Shown: positions 25,322 through 33,749 of the stretch, one piece after another | Layout of the letters: the number at the start of each line of letters is the position of its first letter | Numbering within the stretch: the stretch's first letter is position 1 | Origin: Collinsella sp. AF02-46-1 | GTDB taxonomy: Bacteria > Actinomycetota > Coriobacteriia > Coriobacteriales > Coriobacteriaceae | DNA length: 64,000 bases | Assembly: GCF_003465825.1 (NCBI RefSeq) | Contig: NZ_QSBV01000006.1 | Span: forward strand, 46,435 to 110,434 | Reading direction: 5' to 3' | Program-made: the position numbers and the translations under genes | Notes under the pieces: model-generated | What the model saw: the letters and a program-made list of their open reading frames with translations, nothing else | Databases searched by the model: none | Told to the model about the DNA's origin: nothing

Positions 25322-25999
25322 CTACCTCCCGCGGAGGGCCTTGAGCTTTGCCAGGGCATCGGGGCTCAGGCGACTGCCCAGAGTCATCTTGATCTGCGGG
25401 GCTTCCTCTGCCTCGTGAACGTCGTTGTCGATCTGTTTGATCTCGTCCACCAGCATGCGGCTCGAGATGCGCGTGACTCCCTTGCCCATGACGACGGCCT
25501 GGATCGTGCCGTCGCTCGACACCACGGAGCACGCGCGACCTTCCTCGCGCGCCTCAATGCAGAGCTTCTGCACCACGGTATCGGCAGAGACACCCGTCGG
25601 CGAAAACTCGATGCGCACGCCACGGGCCGGCAGGTTGGGGCGCTCGCTGGAGATATTGCCCGCACCGTCGAACACGATCACGGCCTCGTAGCGGCCCTGG
25701 GCAAAGGCGGCGACGTCGTTGATGAGGGCGGTGCGCGCCATATCGTGGACGTCGCTGGAATACGGATCGTCGGAATGGTCGTACACGAGCTTTTCGTAGC
25801 GCGGCGTGCAGTGAATCACGTTATAGCCGTCGACCACCAGCAGCTCGGGCTTATTGGAGTGCACCGTCGAGACAGGATCGGCGATGGCCTGCGCAAACGC
25901 ATTGCCGCCCACGCCATAGGTCGCGGCCGAAACAATCGGCTTGGCCGAGCCTTCGCCAAAGCGCTTGGCCTTGGACTTGGCGCGGTTCTTCTTGGACAT
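25322..25999 (-). CDS. NYN/PIN-like ribonuclease, YacP (Rae1) family
   Basis: A 225-residue YacP-type nuclease. The NYN core begins with ELLVVDGYNVIH (Asp and Asn of the active site), continues with INDVAAFAQGRYEAVIVFDG, and ends with VVSSDGTIQ, giving the acidic cluster of PIN-like nucleases. Bacillus Rae1 cleaves mRNA in the ribosomal A site. A basic Lys/Arg tail precedes the core. It starts three bases after the rlmB stop, as in other Gram-positives where yacP follows the rlmB and cysS genes. No membrane or secretion signal. Confidence 0.88.
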   Translation of the reverse strand: MSKKNRAKSKAKRFGEGSAKPIVSAATYGVGGNAFAQAIADPVSTVHSNKPELLVVDGYNVIHCTPRYEKLVYDHSDDPYSSDVHDMARTALINDVAAFAQGRYEAVIVFDGAGNISSERPNLPARGVRIEFSPTGVSADTVVQKLCIEAREEGRACSVVSSDGTIQAVVMGKGVTRISSRMLVDEIKQIDNDVHEAEEAPQIKMTLGSRLSPDALAKLKALRGR

Positions 26000-26002
26000 G
26001 CG

Positions 26003-26917
26003 CTACTCCTCCCCCATGAGCTCGCCGGCATTGCGGCGCAGCCACTCAAAGCACAGCGCGGTGGTCGCCTGGGCCACATTGAGACTCTCGGTCATGCCGC
26101 GCTGGGGAAGCTTGGTTAAAAAGTCGCATTTCTCGAGCACCAGGCGCGAGATGCCATCGCCCTCGGAGCCCATGACGAGCGCCACGCGACCCTCGAAGGG
26201 GGCATCCCAGCAACTGCCTTCGGCGTGCTCGGAAGCGCCGCCCACCCAAAAGCCAGCGGCTTTGAGGTCATCGAGAGCACGGGCGATATTGGGCACCTGC
26301 GCAATAGGCAGATGCATGACAGCGCCGGCGGAAGTCTTGTAGCTGCCAACGGTCACACCGGCGGCGCGCTTGTTGGCAATGATGACGCCCGCCGCGCCCA
26401 CGACCTCGGCGGAGCGCACGATCGCACCAAAGTTGCCATCGTCGGTCACATGGTCGAGCACGACGACGAGCGCCGGTCCGTCACCCGCGCGGTCGAGAAT
26501 ATCGGCAACATCGGCATAGGGGAAATTTCCCACCTCGAGCGCAATGCCCTGGTGGGCGCCATGGCTCGACAGCGCATCAAGCTGCGCGCGCGACACATAC
26601 TTAATGCGAACGCCCGCGGCGTTGAGGTCGTCGACCAGACGCGACAAGGCGGCATCGCGCTCCCCGCCCTCGGCAATGAGCGCACACTTGATGGGAAAAC
26701 CGGTGCGCAGCGCCTCGGCGGCAGCACGACGACCTTCGATAAACTCACCCTTGGGAGCCTGGACGCCCTCGCGGCCACGCTCGCGCTGCGGACGCGCAGC
26801 CTGGGAGCGGCGGCGCTGAGCCTTGGGGGCGGCGGCGCGGTCATTGCGGCGAATCGGACGCGAGCCAGAAGCAGCCTGCTTGCCGCCACGCGGTGCACGC
26901 TTGCGATTATCGGCCAT
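26003..26917 (-). CDS. rlmB: 23S rRNA 2'-O-methyltransferase RlmB, SpoU family
   Basis: A 304-residue SPOUT methyltransferase that methylates G2251-type positions of 23S rRNA. The first 60 residues are a basic, disordered Arg/Lys-rich extension seen in actinobacterial members; then comes the substrate-binding domain (EFIEGRRAAAEALR) and the knotted catalytic domain with VVVLDHVTDDGNFGAIVRSA, LVMGSEGDGISRLV and LPQRGMTESLNVAQAT, the three SpoU motifs. ATG 26917 follows TTAGGAGGT; an upstream in-frame codon at 26938 would overlap that site. It belongs to the cysS-rlmB-yacP cluster. Confidence 0.93.
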   Translation of the reverse strand: MADNRKRAPRGGKQAASGSRPIRRNDRAAAPKAQRRRSQAARPQRERGREGVQAPKGEFIEGRRAAAEALRTGFPIKCALIAEGGERDAALSRLVDDLNAAGVRIKYVSRAQLDALSSHGAHQGIALEVGNFPYADVADILDRAGDGPALVVVLDHVTDDGNFGAIVRSAEVVGAAGVIIANKRAAGVTVGSYKTSAGAVMHLPIAQVPNIARALDDLKAAGFWVGGASEHAEGSCWDAPFEGRVALVMGSEGDGISRLVLEKCDFLTKLPQRGMTESLNVAQATTALCFEWLRRNAGELMGEE

Positions 26918-26961
26918 GAAGCGACCTCCTAAATACAACTATCAAACGAAACAAATAGACC

Positions 26962-27060
26962 GACCGCCCGAGGTGCGGCAGATTGCCTTGAAAGAGGAGG
27001 GCATAGACCTTGAGGTCATGCCCGACGATTGAAAGGCAAGGTGCCGTGGCTCGGGCGGTC
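26962..27060. other. Long near-perfect hairpin between cysS and rlmB
   Basis: A 99-nt stem: GACCGCCCGAG (26962) pairs with CTCGGGCGGTC (to 27060), then GGCA and GCCTT pair with AAGGC and TGCC, and an inner hairpin GGGCAT-GACCT / AGGTC-ATGCCC caps it. It would form a very stable RNA, possibly a processing signal, partial terminator or regulatory leader for rlmB. No T-box AGGGTGG core or known riboswitch signature was seen. Confidence 0.55.
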
Positions 27061-27084
27061 GAGTGCTTGGGAAACCCGCGGGGA

Positions 27085-28551
27085 TTAGAGAGATTTGATA
27101 CGGGTGCCGGCGGCAGTATCCTCGATCGTCAGCCCGAGATCCTTGAGCTGGTCGCGGATGGCATCCGCCAGATCCCAGTTCTTGGCGGCGCGGGCCTCGG
27201 CGCGGGCCTCGAGAATCTTGGCAGCGGCCTCGTCCACGTCGTCACCCGTGTAGGCAACCAGGCCGGCAGCAACGCCCAGCAGACCCAGCGGCAACTCGAC
27301 CTTAGGCTCGGGAAGCTCGACGCCAAACGTATCGAGCAGCTCGACCAGCGTATCGGCGGCGGCGAGCGCGGCGGCCTTGTCGGCAGCGTCGCCCGCCTGC
27401 TCCAGGTACTGGTTGCACTCGGTCACAAAGCCAAAGACGGCACCCATGGCACCGGCGGTGTTAAAGTCGTCGTCCATGCACTCCTTAAAGGTGGCACGGG
27501 TCTCGGCGGCCTTGGCGGCAAACGCCTCGGATGATGCCTCATCGGCATCGGCCGTCGCATGGTTCGCGGCCCAGCGCAGGTTCTCGACCGTACCGGCGAT
27601 ACGCGTGAGCGAGTTCTCGGCACCCTCCAAGCGCTCCCAGGAGAAGTCAAGCGGCGAGCGATAGCTCGTCTGCAGCATCAGCAGGCGCAGGGCCGCGGCA
27701 GAGTGCTGCTCGAGCACCTCGGCCAGCGTAAAGAAGTTGCCGAGCGACTTGGACATCTTCTCGCCGTCGACCAGCAGCATGCCCGTGTGCATCCAGGTGT
27801 TGGAGAAGCCCTGGTGCCAGGCGCAGGTAGCCTGGGCGCACTCGTTCTCGTGATGCGGGAAGGCAAGGTCCGAGCCACCGCCGTGGATGTCGATCGGGGT
27901 GCCCAGGTAGCGATGCACCATGGCGGCGCACTCGGTGTGCCAACCGGGACGACCCTCGCCCCAGGGGCTCGGCCAGCTGGGCTCGCCGGGCTTGGCGGCC
28001 TTCCACAAGGCAAAGTCGAGCGGGTCGTTCTTGTCCTCGTTCTCCTCGATGCGCGCGCCCACCATAAGGTCGTCGATGTTGCGGCCCGAGACCTGACCAT
28101 AGCTGCGATCGCTGCGCACGGCAAAGTACACATCGCCGTTATCGGCTGCGTAAGCGTGGCCCTGCTCGATAAGCGTCTTGATCATGGCGATCATGGGACC
28201 GATCTCCTTGGTGGCGCGGGGGCGCACATCGGGATCGAGCACGTTGGCGGCGCGCATGACGCCGATGAACTTGTCGGAGAACTCCGTCGCGACCTCGGCG
28301 GCCGTACGGCCCTGCTCGTTGGCGCGCTTGATGATCTTGTCATCGACATCGGTGAGGTTCTGGGCGAACGTGACCTCGTAGCCGCTCGCGATGAGCCAGC
28401 GGCGAATCACGTCAAAGCTGATGAACGTGCGGGCATTGCCGATGTGGATGTTGTCGTAGACCGTGGGGCCGCACACGTACATGCGGACCTTGCCGGACTC
28501 GATGGGCTGGAACTCTTCCTTTTTATGGGTAGCGCTGTTGTAGATACGCAT
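27085..28551 (-). CDS. cysS: Cysteinyl-tRNA synthetase
   Basis: A 488-residue class I synthetase charging tRNA-Cys. The zinc-binding start is MYVCGPTVYDNIHIGNARTF, which includes the HIGH-type HIGN; the zinc Cys/His set continues with WHTECAAM and HHENECAQ; the KMSKS loop is KMSKSLGN near residue 265; and the C-terminal DALR-like helical domain follows. Length is typical. Three bases separate it from the upstream ispF stop, so it is in the disA-ispD-ispF-cysS-rlmB-yacP operon. Confidence 0.97.
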   Translation of the reverse strand: MRIYNSATHKKEEFQPIESGKVRMYVCGPTVYDNIHIGNARTFISFDVIRRWLIASGYEVTFAQNLTDVDDKIIKRANEQGRTAAEVATEFSDKFIGVMRAANVLDPDVRPRATKEIGPMIAMIKTLIEQGHAYAADNGDVYFAVRSDRSYGQVSGRNIDDLMVGARIEENEDKNDPLDFALWKAAKPGEPSWPSPWGEGRPGWHTECAAMVHRYLGTPIDIHGGGSDLAFPHHENECAQATCAWHQGFSNTWMHTGMLLVDGEKMSKSLGNFFTLAEVLEQHSAAALRLLMLQTSYRSPLDFSWERLEGAENSLTRIAGTVENLRWAANHATADADEASSEAFAAKAAETRATFKECMDDDFNTAGAMGAVFGFVTECNQYLEQAGDAADKAAALAAADTLVELLDTFGVELPEPKVELPLGLLGVAAGLVAYTGDDVDEAAAKILEARAEARAAKNWDLADAIRDQLKDLGLTIEDTAAGTRIKSL

Positions 28552-28554
28552 TCG

Positions 28555-29049
28555 TTACTCCTTAACGGTTTTCTGTAGCAGGCAGACGGCCCAGGCACCG
28601 ATTCCCTCGCCCTGGCCTTCCCAACCGAGCTTTTCGGTCGTAGTGGCGGCGACGCCCACGTTTTCGACGTCAACGCCCAGGGCATGGGCAAGGTTGGCGC
28701 GCATGGCATCGCGGTGCGGAGTGATCTTGGGCTGCTGACAGGCAATGGTGCAATCGGCATCGACAAACTCGAAGCCCAGCTCGCGCGCATAGTCCATCAC
28801 GCGAGCGAGCAGCACCATCGAATCGGCACCCTCGTAGGCGGGATCGGTGTCGGGGAATAGCTTGCCGATGTCTCCCCCGCGGCAGGCTCCCAGAATGGCG
28901 TCGGCCAAGGCGTGCGCGAGCACATCGGCATCCGAGTGGCCCAGCAGGCCGCGCTCGTAGGGAATGTCGACACCGCCGATGATACATCGACGCCCCTCCA
29001 CCAGACGGTGAACGTCGTAGCCATGGCCGATGCGCAGGTTACTGAACAT
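28555..29049 (-). CDS. ispF: 2-C-methyl-D-erythritol 2,4-cyclodiphosphate synthase
   Basis: A 164-residue IspF, the fifth enzyme of the MEP isoprenoid route, which cyclises CDP-ME-2-phosphate to MEcPP with release of CMP. The metal ligands appear in RIGHGYDVHRL (Asp and His) and in GLLGHSDADVLAHA (His), and the family motif ATTTEKLGWEGQGEGIGAWA-like tail is present. It overlaps the ispD stop by 11 bp, so the two consecutive MEP steps are translationally coupled. The third MEP gene here, ispE, lies at 44.4-45.3 kb. Confidence 0.96.
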   Translation of the reverse strand: MFSNLRIGHGYDVHRLVEGRRCIIGGVDIPYERGLLGHSDADVLAHALADAILGACRGGDIGKLFPDTDPAYEGADSMVLLARVMDYARELGFEFVDADCTIACQQPKITPHRDAMRANLAHALGVDVENVGVAATTTEKLGWEGQGEGIGAWAVCLLQKTVKE

Positions 29050-29767
29050 GGGGAAGGTCCTCTCCCTCGGCCATGCGACCGAGCAGAATCGCGGTTACGG
29101 GACGCAGGTCCTCGGGCACCGTCACCTTAAGGTTGTCGCGCGGGCTCTGGACGCAGCGGACGCGCCCACCAATGCGCTCGACCAGCGACGAATCATCGGT
29201 GCCGATAAAGCCCTCGGCAATTGCCTCGGAATGAGCGCGCTTCATAGCATCGACGCTAAAGATCTGCGGCGTCTGCGCGGCCCAATACAGCTCGCGCGGC
29301 GGCGTCTCGACGATGTTGTCGCCATCGACAATCTTGAGCGTGTCGATCGCGGGCTGGCCGCACACGACACCATCGAGGGCGCGGGCGCTCACGAGCACGT
29401 CGATAGCGTGGTCGATGGCCTCGGTCGTAATGAGCGGACGAGCGCCATCGTGAATGGCGACGTATTCAAAGCCCGCCGGCACCGCGTGCACGCCGGCGCG
29501 AGTGGAATCCTGGCGGGTATCGCCGGCATCGGCAAAGCTGATGGGCGTGTCATAGTCAAACGGGTCGATAGCCAGGCGGCGCATCTCGGCACGACGCTCG
29601 ACAGGGCAAACCACGACGATGTGGCCGACCTTATCGCTACGATCAAATGCGCGGATGGACCAGCTCATAAGCGGACGGCCCGCTACATTGACGAGCTGCT
29701 TGCCACCGGGGTTACCAAAGCGCTGGCCGCTGCCACCGGCAACGACCACGGCGCATACGGGCGCCAT
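29039..29767 (-). CDS. ispD: 2-C-methyl-D-erythritol 4-phosphate cytidylyltransferase
   Basis: A 242-residue IspD, which joins CTP and MEP to form CDP-ME. The nucleotidyltransferase start is CAVVVAGGSGQRFGNPGGKQ, followed by YVAIHDGARPL and the product-site TPQIFSVDAMKRAH. ATG 29767 shares its first base with the last base of the disA stop (TAATG), a coupled junction; the longer open frame running into disA is only a shadow. In many bacteria disA, ispD and ispF are neighbours, as here. Confidence 0.95.
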   Translation of the reverse strand: MAPVCAVVVAGGSGQRFGNPGGKQLVNVAGRPLMSWSIRAFDRSDKVGHIVVVCPVERRAEMRRLAIDPFDYDTPISFADAGDTRQDSTRAGVHAVPAGFEYVAIHDGARPLITTEAIDHAIDVLVSARALDGVVCGQPAIDTLKIVDGDNIVETPPRELYWAAQTPQIFSVDAMKRAHSEAIAEGFIGTDDSSLVERIGGRVRCVQSPRDNLKVTVPEDLRPVTAILLGRMAEGEDLPHVQ

Positions 29768-30834
29768 TATGCGTTCCCCTGTTTGGTGCCCTTCATGCGG
29801 TACAAGGAGTCCGCAAGAATGGCAGGGTTGTTGACGCCAAAGTCGCCCAGGCGCTCCGGATCCTCGCTGATGTCGTCCATGAGCTCCTGCAGCGAGCCAT
29901 ACTCGTCGACGATCTTCTCGGCCACGCCGTCGCGCACGACAGACACGCGCGAAAGCGTACGCAGGCCCAGAGGTGTCATAACGGAGTCCTCGTCCAGGTC
30001 GTCGTAACCCAGAACCGCCGCCACATGCTGCGGGTCGGATAGGTCCTTGGGCGTCATACGGCTCAGGTTGGCGCGGATCTTCTCGGCGTTTGCCTCGGAA
30101 GAATCGCTCGCGTAGTCGCGGATCATCAAGTCGTATTCGGTATCCATGCTGGAGCCCGCGAGCTGCTCGAGCTGCATCTGCACGAGCTTGCCCTGGTTGC
30201 CCAGCTTGACGATGCAATCCTTAAGCTCGGTCTTTGCCTGTTGCATGATCTCGAAACTCGAGAAGATGCCGGTGATGTCGGCGAGCGTGACGTAGTCGTC
30301 GAGCTCAAGGGCCGTCAGGCGCAGCAAGGAGCGGTCGAGCGACTGACGGGTAGTCTGGAGCGTGGCGACGAGCTGGTTGACCGAGCTCATGATGGTGGTG
30401 ACGGGCTGGATCTCGTAGCTCTTGCCGTGAACGTACACGTTGACGACGGCACGACGAGCCGAAACCGAGATCACGATGGCATCGGTGAGCACCGACATGC
30501 GAGCGGCAGTACGGTGACGCATGCCCGTCTCACTCGTGGCGAGCGAGGGATCGGGATTGAGGTGAAAGTTGGCGCGCAGGATCTGGGTGAGGTCGCCATC
30601 GATGACGATGGCGCCGTCCATCTTGGAAAGCTCGAACAGGCGGTTCGAGGTAAACGAAATGTTGAGCGGGAAGCCGTCGTTACCGGCAGCGAGCACGTTT
30701 TCGGTGTCGCCGACGCAGATAAGGGCGCCCAGGTGACCAGCAATGATCATGTCGAGGGCGGTGCGGATCGGCTGGCCAGGTGCCGTCAGGCGGATGGCCT
30801 GTTCCATACGCTTTTGCAGCTCGTTCTTATCCAA
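29767..30834 (-). CDS. disA: Diadenylate cyclase, DNA integrity scanning protein DisA
   Basis: A 355-residue DisA, which makes cyclic di-AMP from two ATP and senses branched DNA. The DAC domain covers about 1-145, with the metal-binding KMDGAIVIDG and the ATP-binding GMRHRTAARMS motifs complete. A helical linker follows, and the C-terminal RuvA-like helix-hairpin-helix part (about 285-355, SLQELMDDISEDPERLGDFG) binds DNA. The octamer patrols the chromosome in Bacillus. In a high-GC Gram-positive this is probably the main c-di-AMP source. It heads the ispD-ispF-cysS operon. Confidence 0.96.
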   Translation of the reverse strand: MDKNELQKRMEQAIRLTAPGQPIRTALDMIIAGHLGALICVGDTENVLAAGNDGFPLNISFTSNRLFELSKMDGAIVIDGDLTQILRANFHLNPDPSLATSETGMRHRTAARMSVLTDAIVISVSARRAVVNVYVHGKSYEIQPVTTIMSSVNQLVATLQTTRQSLDRSLLRLTALELDDYVTLADITGIFSSFEIMQQAKTELKDCIVKLGNQGKLVQMQLEQLAGSSMDTEYDLMIRDYASDSSEANAEKIRANLSRMTPKDLSDPQHVAAVLGYDDLDEDSVMTPLGLRTLSRVSVVRDGVAEKIVDEYGSLQELMDDISEDPERLGDFGVNNPAILADSLYRMKGTKQGNA

Positions 30835-30989
30835 GGCATCGCTCCCATCGTATACGCTCCATAAACGTCAATAAGTTTCTCACGGTTTGCCTCTGTGACG
30901 CCCGCAAAATCCGATGCTTACAGAATGAGCGAACACAGCTGAGAGCCCCAATCCAAATGAGCTGCTTATGTGGTAGCATCGGGATTCGC

Positions 30990-31128
30990 ATAAATGAGGG
31001 AGTAGTCGCGTGATCGGGTTCGCCTCCGGTGGCGCGGCAAGTCAACACACTGGCCGATGCGGCCTGGCTTGCCTTAATGAACGAGACTCGTGGCCGTGCG
31101 CGCAACGCGTACGCCACGGGTCTTTTTT
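30990..31128 (+). promoter_or_regulatory. Manganese riboswitch (yybP-ykoY) with terminator
   Basis: Upstream of mntP the leader contains the aptamer hallmarks GAGGGAGTAG near the 5' end and AACGAGACTCGTGG near the 3' end, enclosing the internal stems CAAGTCAACACACTGGCCG and CGGCCTGGCTTGCC. The 3' part overlaps a terminator (CGTGGCCGTGCG / CGTACGCCACG with a T6 run, 31085-31128). Mn2+ binding would disrupt the terminator and switch on Mn efflux. Recognised by eye from the family consensus. Confidence 0.85.
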
Positions 31129-31181
31129 GTTACTCCCCCAAGAGGTACACGCGGGCCCGCCCGCAGAGAGGGAGCCAGACT

Positions 31182-31760
31182 ATGGGACTCGCAGAGCTCG
31201 TGCTGCTCGCCGTTGGCCTTTCGATGGATGCCTTTGCCGTATCCATCTGCAAGGGCCTTGGCATGAAGAAGATCAACCTTAAAGTCGCCGTGGTGCTCGG
31301 CCTGTTCTTTGGCGGCTTTCAGGCCGGCATGCCCGTAATCGGATGGGCGCTTGGCAGTCAATTCATGGGCATCATCGGACCCATCGACCATTGGATCGCC
31401 TTTATCCTTTTGGCCTTTATCGGCGGCAAAATGCTGTGGGAAGCCTTTACCAAGGACGAGAATGAAGGCGACGGCAAGGATGCCGAAAAGATTGACCTGG
31501 GCGAGTACCTGATCCTCGCCATCGCCACCTCAATCGACGCCCTAGCCGTAGGCATCTCATTTGCGGCGCTCTCGGTTGACATCGTTCCCGCTGTATCGCT
31601 TATCGGCGTCACAACGTTTATCTTCTCCGTCGCCGGCGTAGCGATCGGCCACACCTTTGGCGCGCGCTACGAAAAACCTGCCACCATCGTGGGCGGCATC
31701 GTGCTCATCCTCATCGGACTTAAGATCTTGCTTGAGCATCTGGGGATTTTGGCGCTGTAA
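31182..31760 (+). CDS. mntP: Manganese efflux pump MntP (YebN)
   Basis: A 192-residue membrane protein with six hydrophobic segments. The paired motifs GLSMDAFAVSICKG (TM1) and ATSIDALAVGISFA (TM4) contain the Asp residues proposed to carry Mn2+. It exports excess manganese. ATG 31182 follows GAGGGAG; the open frame reaches back into the riboswitch but the start there is not credible. The Mn riboswitch in its leader fits the function, and a perfect terminator follows. Confidence 0.94.
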   Translation: MGLAELVLLAVGLSMDAFAVSICKGLGMKKINLKVAVVLGLFFGGFQAGMPVIGWALGSQFMGIIGPIDHWIAFILLAFIGGKMLWEAFTKDENEGDGKDAEKIDLGEYLILAIATSIDALAVGISFAALSVDIVPAVSLIGVTTFIFSVAGVAIGHTFGARYEKPATIVGGIVLILIGLKILLEHLGILAL

Positions 31761-31797
31761 CGCCAAACGCAATCGCTCAAAACTCAACGCCAGTACA

Positions 31798-31830
31798 AGG
31801 CCTCATGCAAAGTTTTGCATGAGGCCTTTT
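31798..31830 (+). terminator. Terminator after mntP
   Basis: Perfect 14-bp stem AGGCCTCATGCAAA / TTTGCATGAGGCCT with TTTT. Its tip repeats the TTTGCATG core of the adjacent hipBA operator. Confidence 0.85.
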
Positions 31831-31832
31831 CG

Positions 31833-31873
31833 TGCAGACTTTTGCATGTCATACTGATATGCAAAAGTCTGCA
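31833..31873. promoter_or_regulatory. Palindromic operator/promoter of hipBA
   Basis: TGCAGACTTTTGCAT and ATGCAAAAGTCTGCA are perfect 15-bp inverted arms around GTCATACTGAT, which may include the -10. It ends 14 bp before the hipB start and overlaps the likely promoter, the expected place for HipB autorepression. Confidence 0.78.
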
Positions 31874-31887
31874 TGTTGGAGATCGCC

Positions 31888-32319
31888 ATGGATACCCTTC
31901 CCATCACCACACCACGCCAAGCTGGCATCTACGTGCGCCAGGCACGCGAGGCTCAGGGTCTCACCCGTGCCGCCCTCGCCAAAACGGCCAGTGTTTCGGA
32001 GCGCCTGCTCGCATCGCTCGAGCTAGGAGACGCCACCGGCATTCGACTCGACAAGTTGCTGTCCGTCTTTAACGCACTCGGCATAGGTCTCTTTGCGCAA
32101 AGCGATAACGACTCCATCGCATCGCCCTCCGAACATCCGACGACGAAAGCGGACCTCCCTATCGCGAACTCGAATGCCCTGCCAAAGCCAAGCGTAGGCA
32201 GACGACCCGCTCGACAGGGAACGCCATCTTCCTATGGTGCCTTGCTGGCCCAAATCGCAGCCGAGCAAGGCCTTTCCGACACTTCAGACCTCTCCTTTGG
32301 CTGTAAGGTTGTGAAATAA
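31888..32319 (+). CDS. hipB: HipB-type antitoxin, XRE family HTH
   Basis: A 143-residue repressor/antitoxin. The XRE helix-turn-helix is in residues about 12-65 (LTRAALAKTASVSERLLASL), followed by a long flexible linker and a C-terminal tail. It would bind the palindrome in front of it and neutralise HipA by complex formation. ATG 31888 follows TTGGAG; an upstream in-frame ATG at 31873 lies inside the operator and has no ribosome site. The stop is directly followed by the hipA ATG. Confidence 0.85.
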   Translation: MDTLPITTPRQAGIYVRQAREAQGLTRAALAKTASVSERLLASLELGDATGIRLDKLLSVFNALGIGLFAQSDNDSIASPSEHPTTKADLPIANSNALPKPSVGRRPARQGTPSSYGALLAQIAAEQGLSDTSDLSFGCKVVK

Positions 32320-33624
32320 ATGGCAGAGATGGAGCTTGCGACCCTCATTTGTGGCGAAATCGCAGGCACTCTCCGGCAAGACGAGCATGGACTCTGCAGC
32401 TTTGTATACGCCCCAACCTATCGCGGAGCACCACTATCGCTTACAATGCCGCTTTCCAATCGCACGTATGGCCATAACATCGTCCGCCCGTTCCTATTTG
32501 GCCTTTTGCCCGACAGCCAAGAGCAGCGCCGCGCTATTGCCGCCGAGCATGACGTTGCATCCAACAACCCCGTCGCCCTCTTGTGCCATATCGGTCTTGA
32601 CTGCGCAGGGGCCGTTCAGTTTTGTCGAACCGATCAATTAGGCGCCGCCCGCGGCAGGGTCTCGGCATACCGCCCGCTTACCAATTCTCAAATCGCTCAC
32701 AAGCTCAAAGCAATTCGCGATGACGAAAGAGAGACATGGATGGGCTCCAACGAAAGCTGGTCCCTGGGCGGCAACCAAGGCAAATTTGCACTAGCTTGGC
32801 ATGATGGCCAATGGTGCGAATGTCTAGGGTCATCCCCCACTACCCATATCTTCAAAAATGGTGTCGTTGGGTTCAAACATCAGGCCTTAAACGAATTCGT
32901 CTGCATGAAAACGGCTCGGCGTGTTGGCATTCCAACTGCCAACGTCTCCTATTGCACATTTGAAGACGAAGCCGCGCTCGTCGTTGAACGGTACGACAGA
33001 ATTGTCAATAGCAGCGGAAATATCGAAAGGCTGCATCAGGAGGACTTTTGCCAGGCGCTCGGTGTATTGCCAAGCCAGAAATACACCGCCGACGGAGGAC
33101 CAACCACACGAGACATCCAAGAACGACTGATTAACACAGTCCCCCACCACATGAATCTTGTGCTTTTTACCTATATGTTGTTCTATAACGCCATTATCGG
33201 AGCGCCTGACGCACACGCTAAAAACTACTCGCTCATCCTAGGTAAAGGCACAAACGCAGCGCTCGCACCCATGTACGATGTCGCATCGGGCTTGGCGTAC
33301 GAGCGTATGCGCCGCCGGGCGCGCCTTGCCATGAGCGTTGGCGGCGAAAATCGAGTGGGGCGCATCGGTCCAGGCGCTATCCGCCGATACCACGGTATGG
33401 GCGACCCCGCGCTGGAGGCGGCGCTCACCGATGCCGGGCTATCCGAGAAGTTTTGCTTTGCGACCATGATGGACCTCGCCTACGAGGTGCCCATTTGCAT
33501 GGAAGAGATCATGGACGAATACGCCGACCTGCCCGGCATGGCGGACCTGCGCGAGCACATGCTCGGCCCCGTCCGCGAAAACTGCCAGCGCACCCTCGAC
33601 CTCATCAAGGCGGATATGGGCTAG
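32320..33624 (+). CDS. hipA: HipA-type serine/threonine kinase toxin
   Basis: A 434-residue HipA. An N-terminal capping domain (LTMPLSNRTYGHNIVRPFLF) is followed by the kinase: the Gly-rich loop WSLGGNQGKFAL near 143, ATP Lys and VVERYDR near 225, the catalytic loop IGAPDAHAKNYSL near 290 and the metal Asp in APMYDVASGLAY. All catalytic residues seem present, so it should be active. HipA phosphorylates tRNA-charging or related targets and causes growth arrest when free of HipB. It starts immediately after hipB, in one transcript. Confidence 0.92.
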   Translation: MAEMELATLICGEIAGTLRQDEHGLCSFVYAPTYRGAPLSLTMPLSNRTYGHNIVRPFLFGLLPDSQEQRRAIAAEHDVASNNPVALLCHIGLDCAGAVQFCRTDQLGAARGRVSAYRPLTNSQIAHKLKAIRDDERETWMGSNESWSLGGNQGKFALAWHDGQWCECLGSSPTTHIFKNGVVGFKHQALNEFVCMKTARRVGIPTANVSYCTFEDEAALVVERYDRIVNSSGNIERLHQEDFCQALGVLPSQKYTADGGPTTRDIQERLINTVPHHMNLVLFTYMLFYNAIIGAPDAHAKNYSLILGKGTNAALAPMYDVASGLAYERMRRRARLAMSVGGENRVGRIGPGAIRRYHGMGDPALEAALTDAGLSEKFCFATMMDLAYEVPICMEEIMDEYADLPGMADLREHMLGPVRENCQRTLDLIKADMG

Positions 33625-33653
33625 GCGCCAATCAATCCACATTTCTTAAAAGA

Positions 33654-33693
33654 AGAGGGGGGCACCCGTCGCAAAAGTTCGGATGCCCCCTCT
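33654..33693. terminator. Bidirectional terminator between hipA and pepD
   Basis: GAGGGGGGCACCCG pairs with CGGATGCCCCCTC; minus-strand T-rich tail CTTCTTTT supports termination of the pepD transcript. Confidence 0.7.
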
Positions 33694-33749
33694 CGTAATG
33701 TCATTTGCAATCCGCTAGCACGTGGCTCGAACTGCTGCTAGCGCGACCC

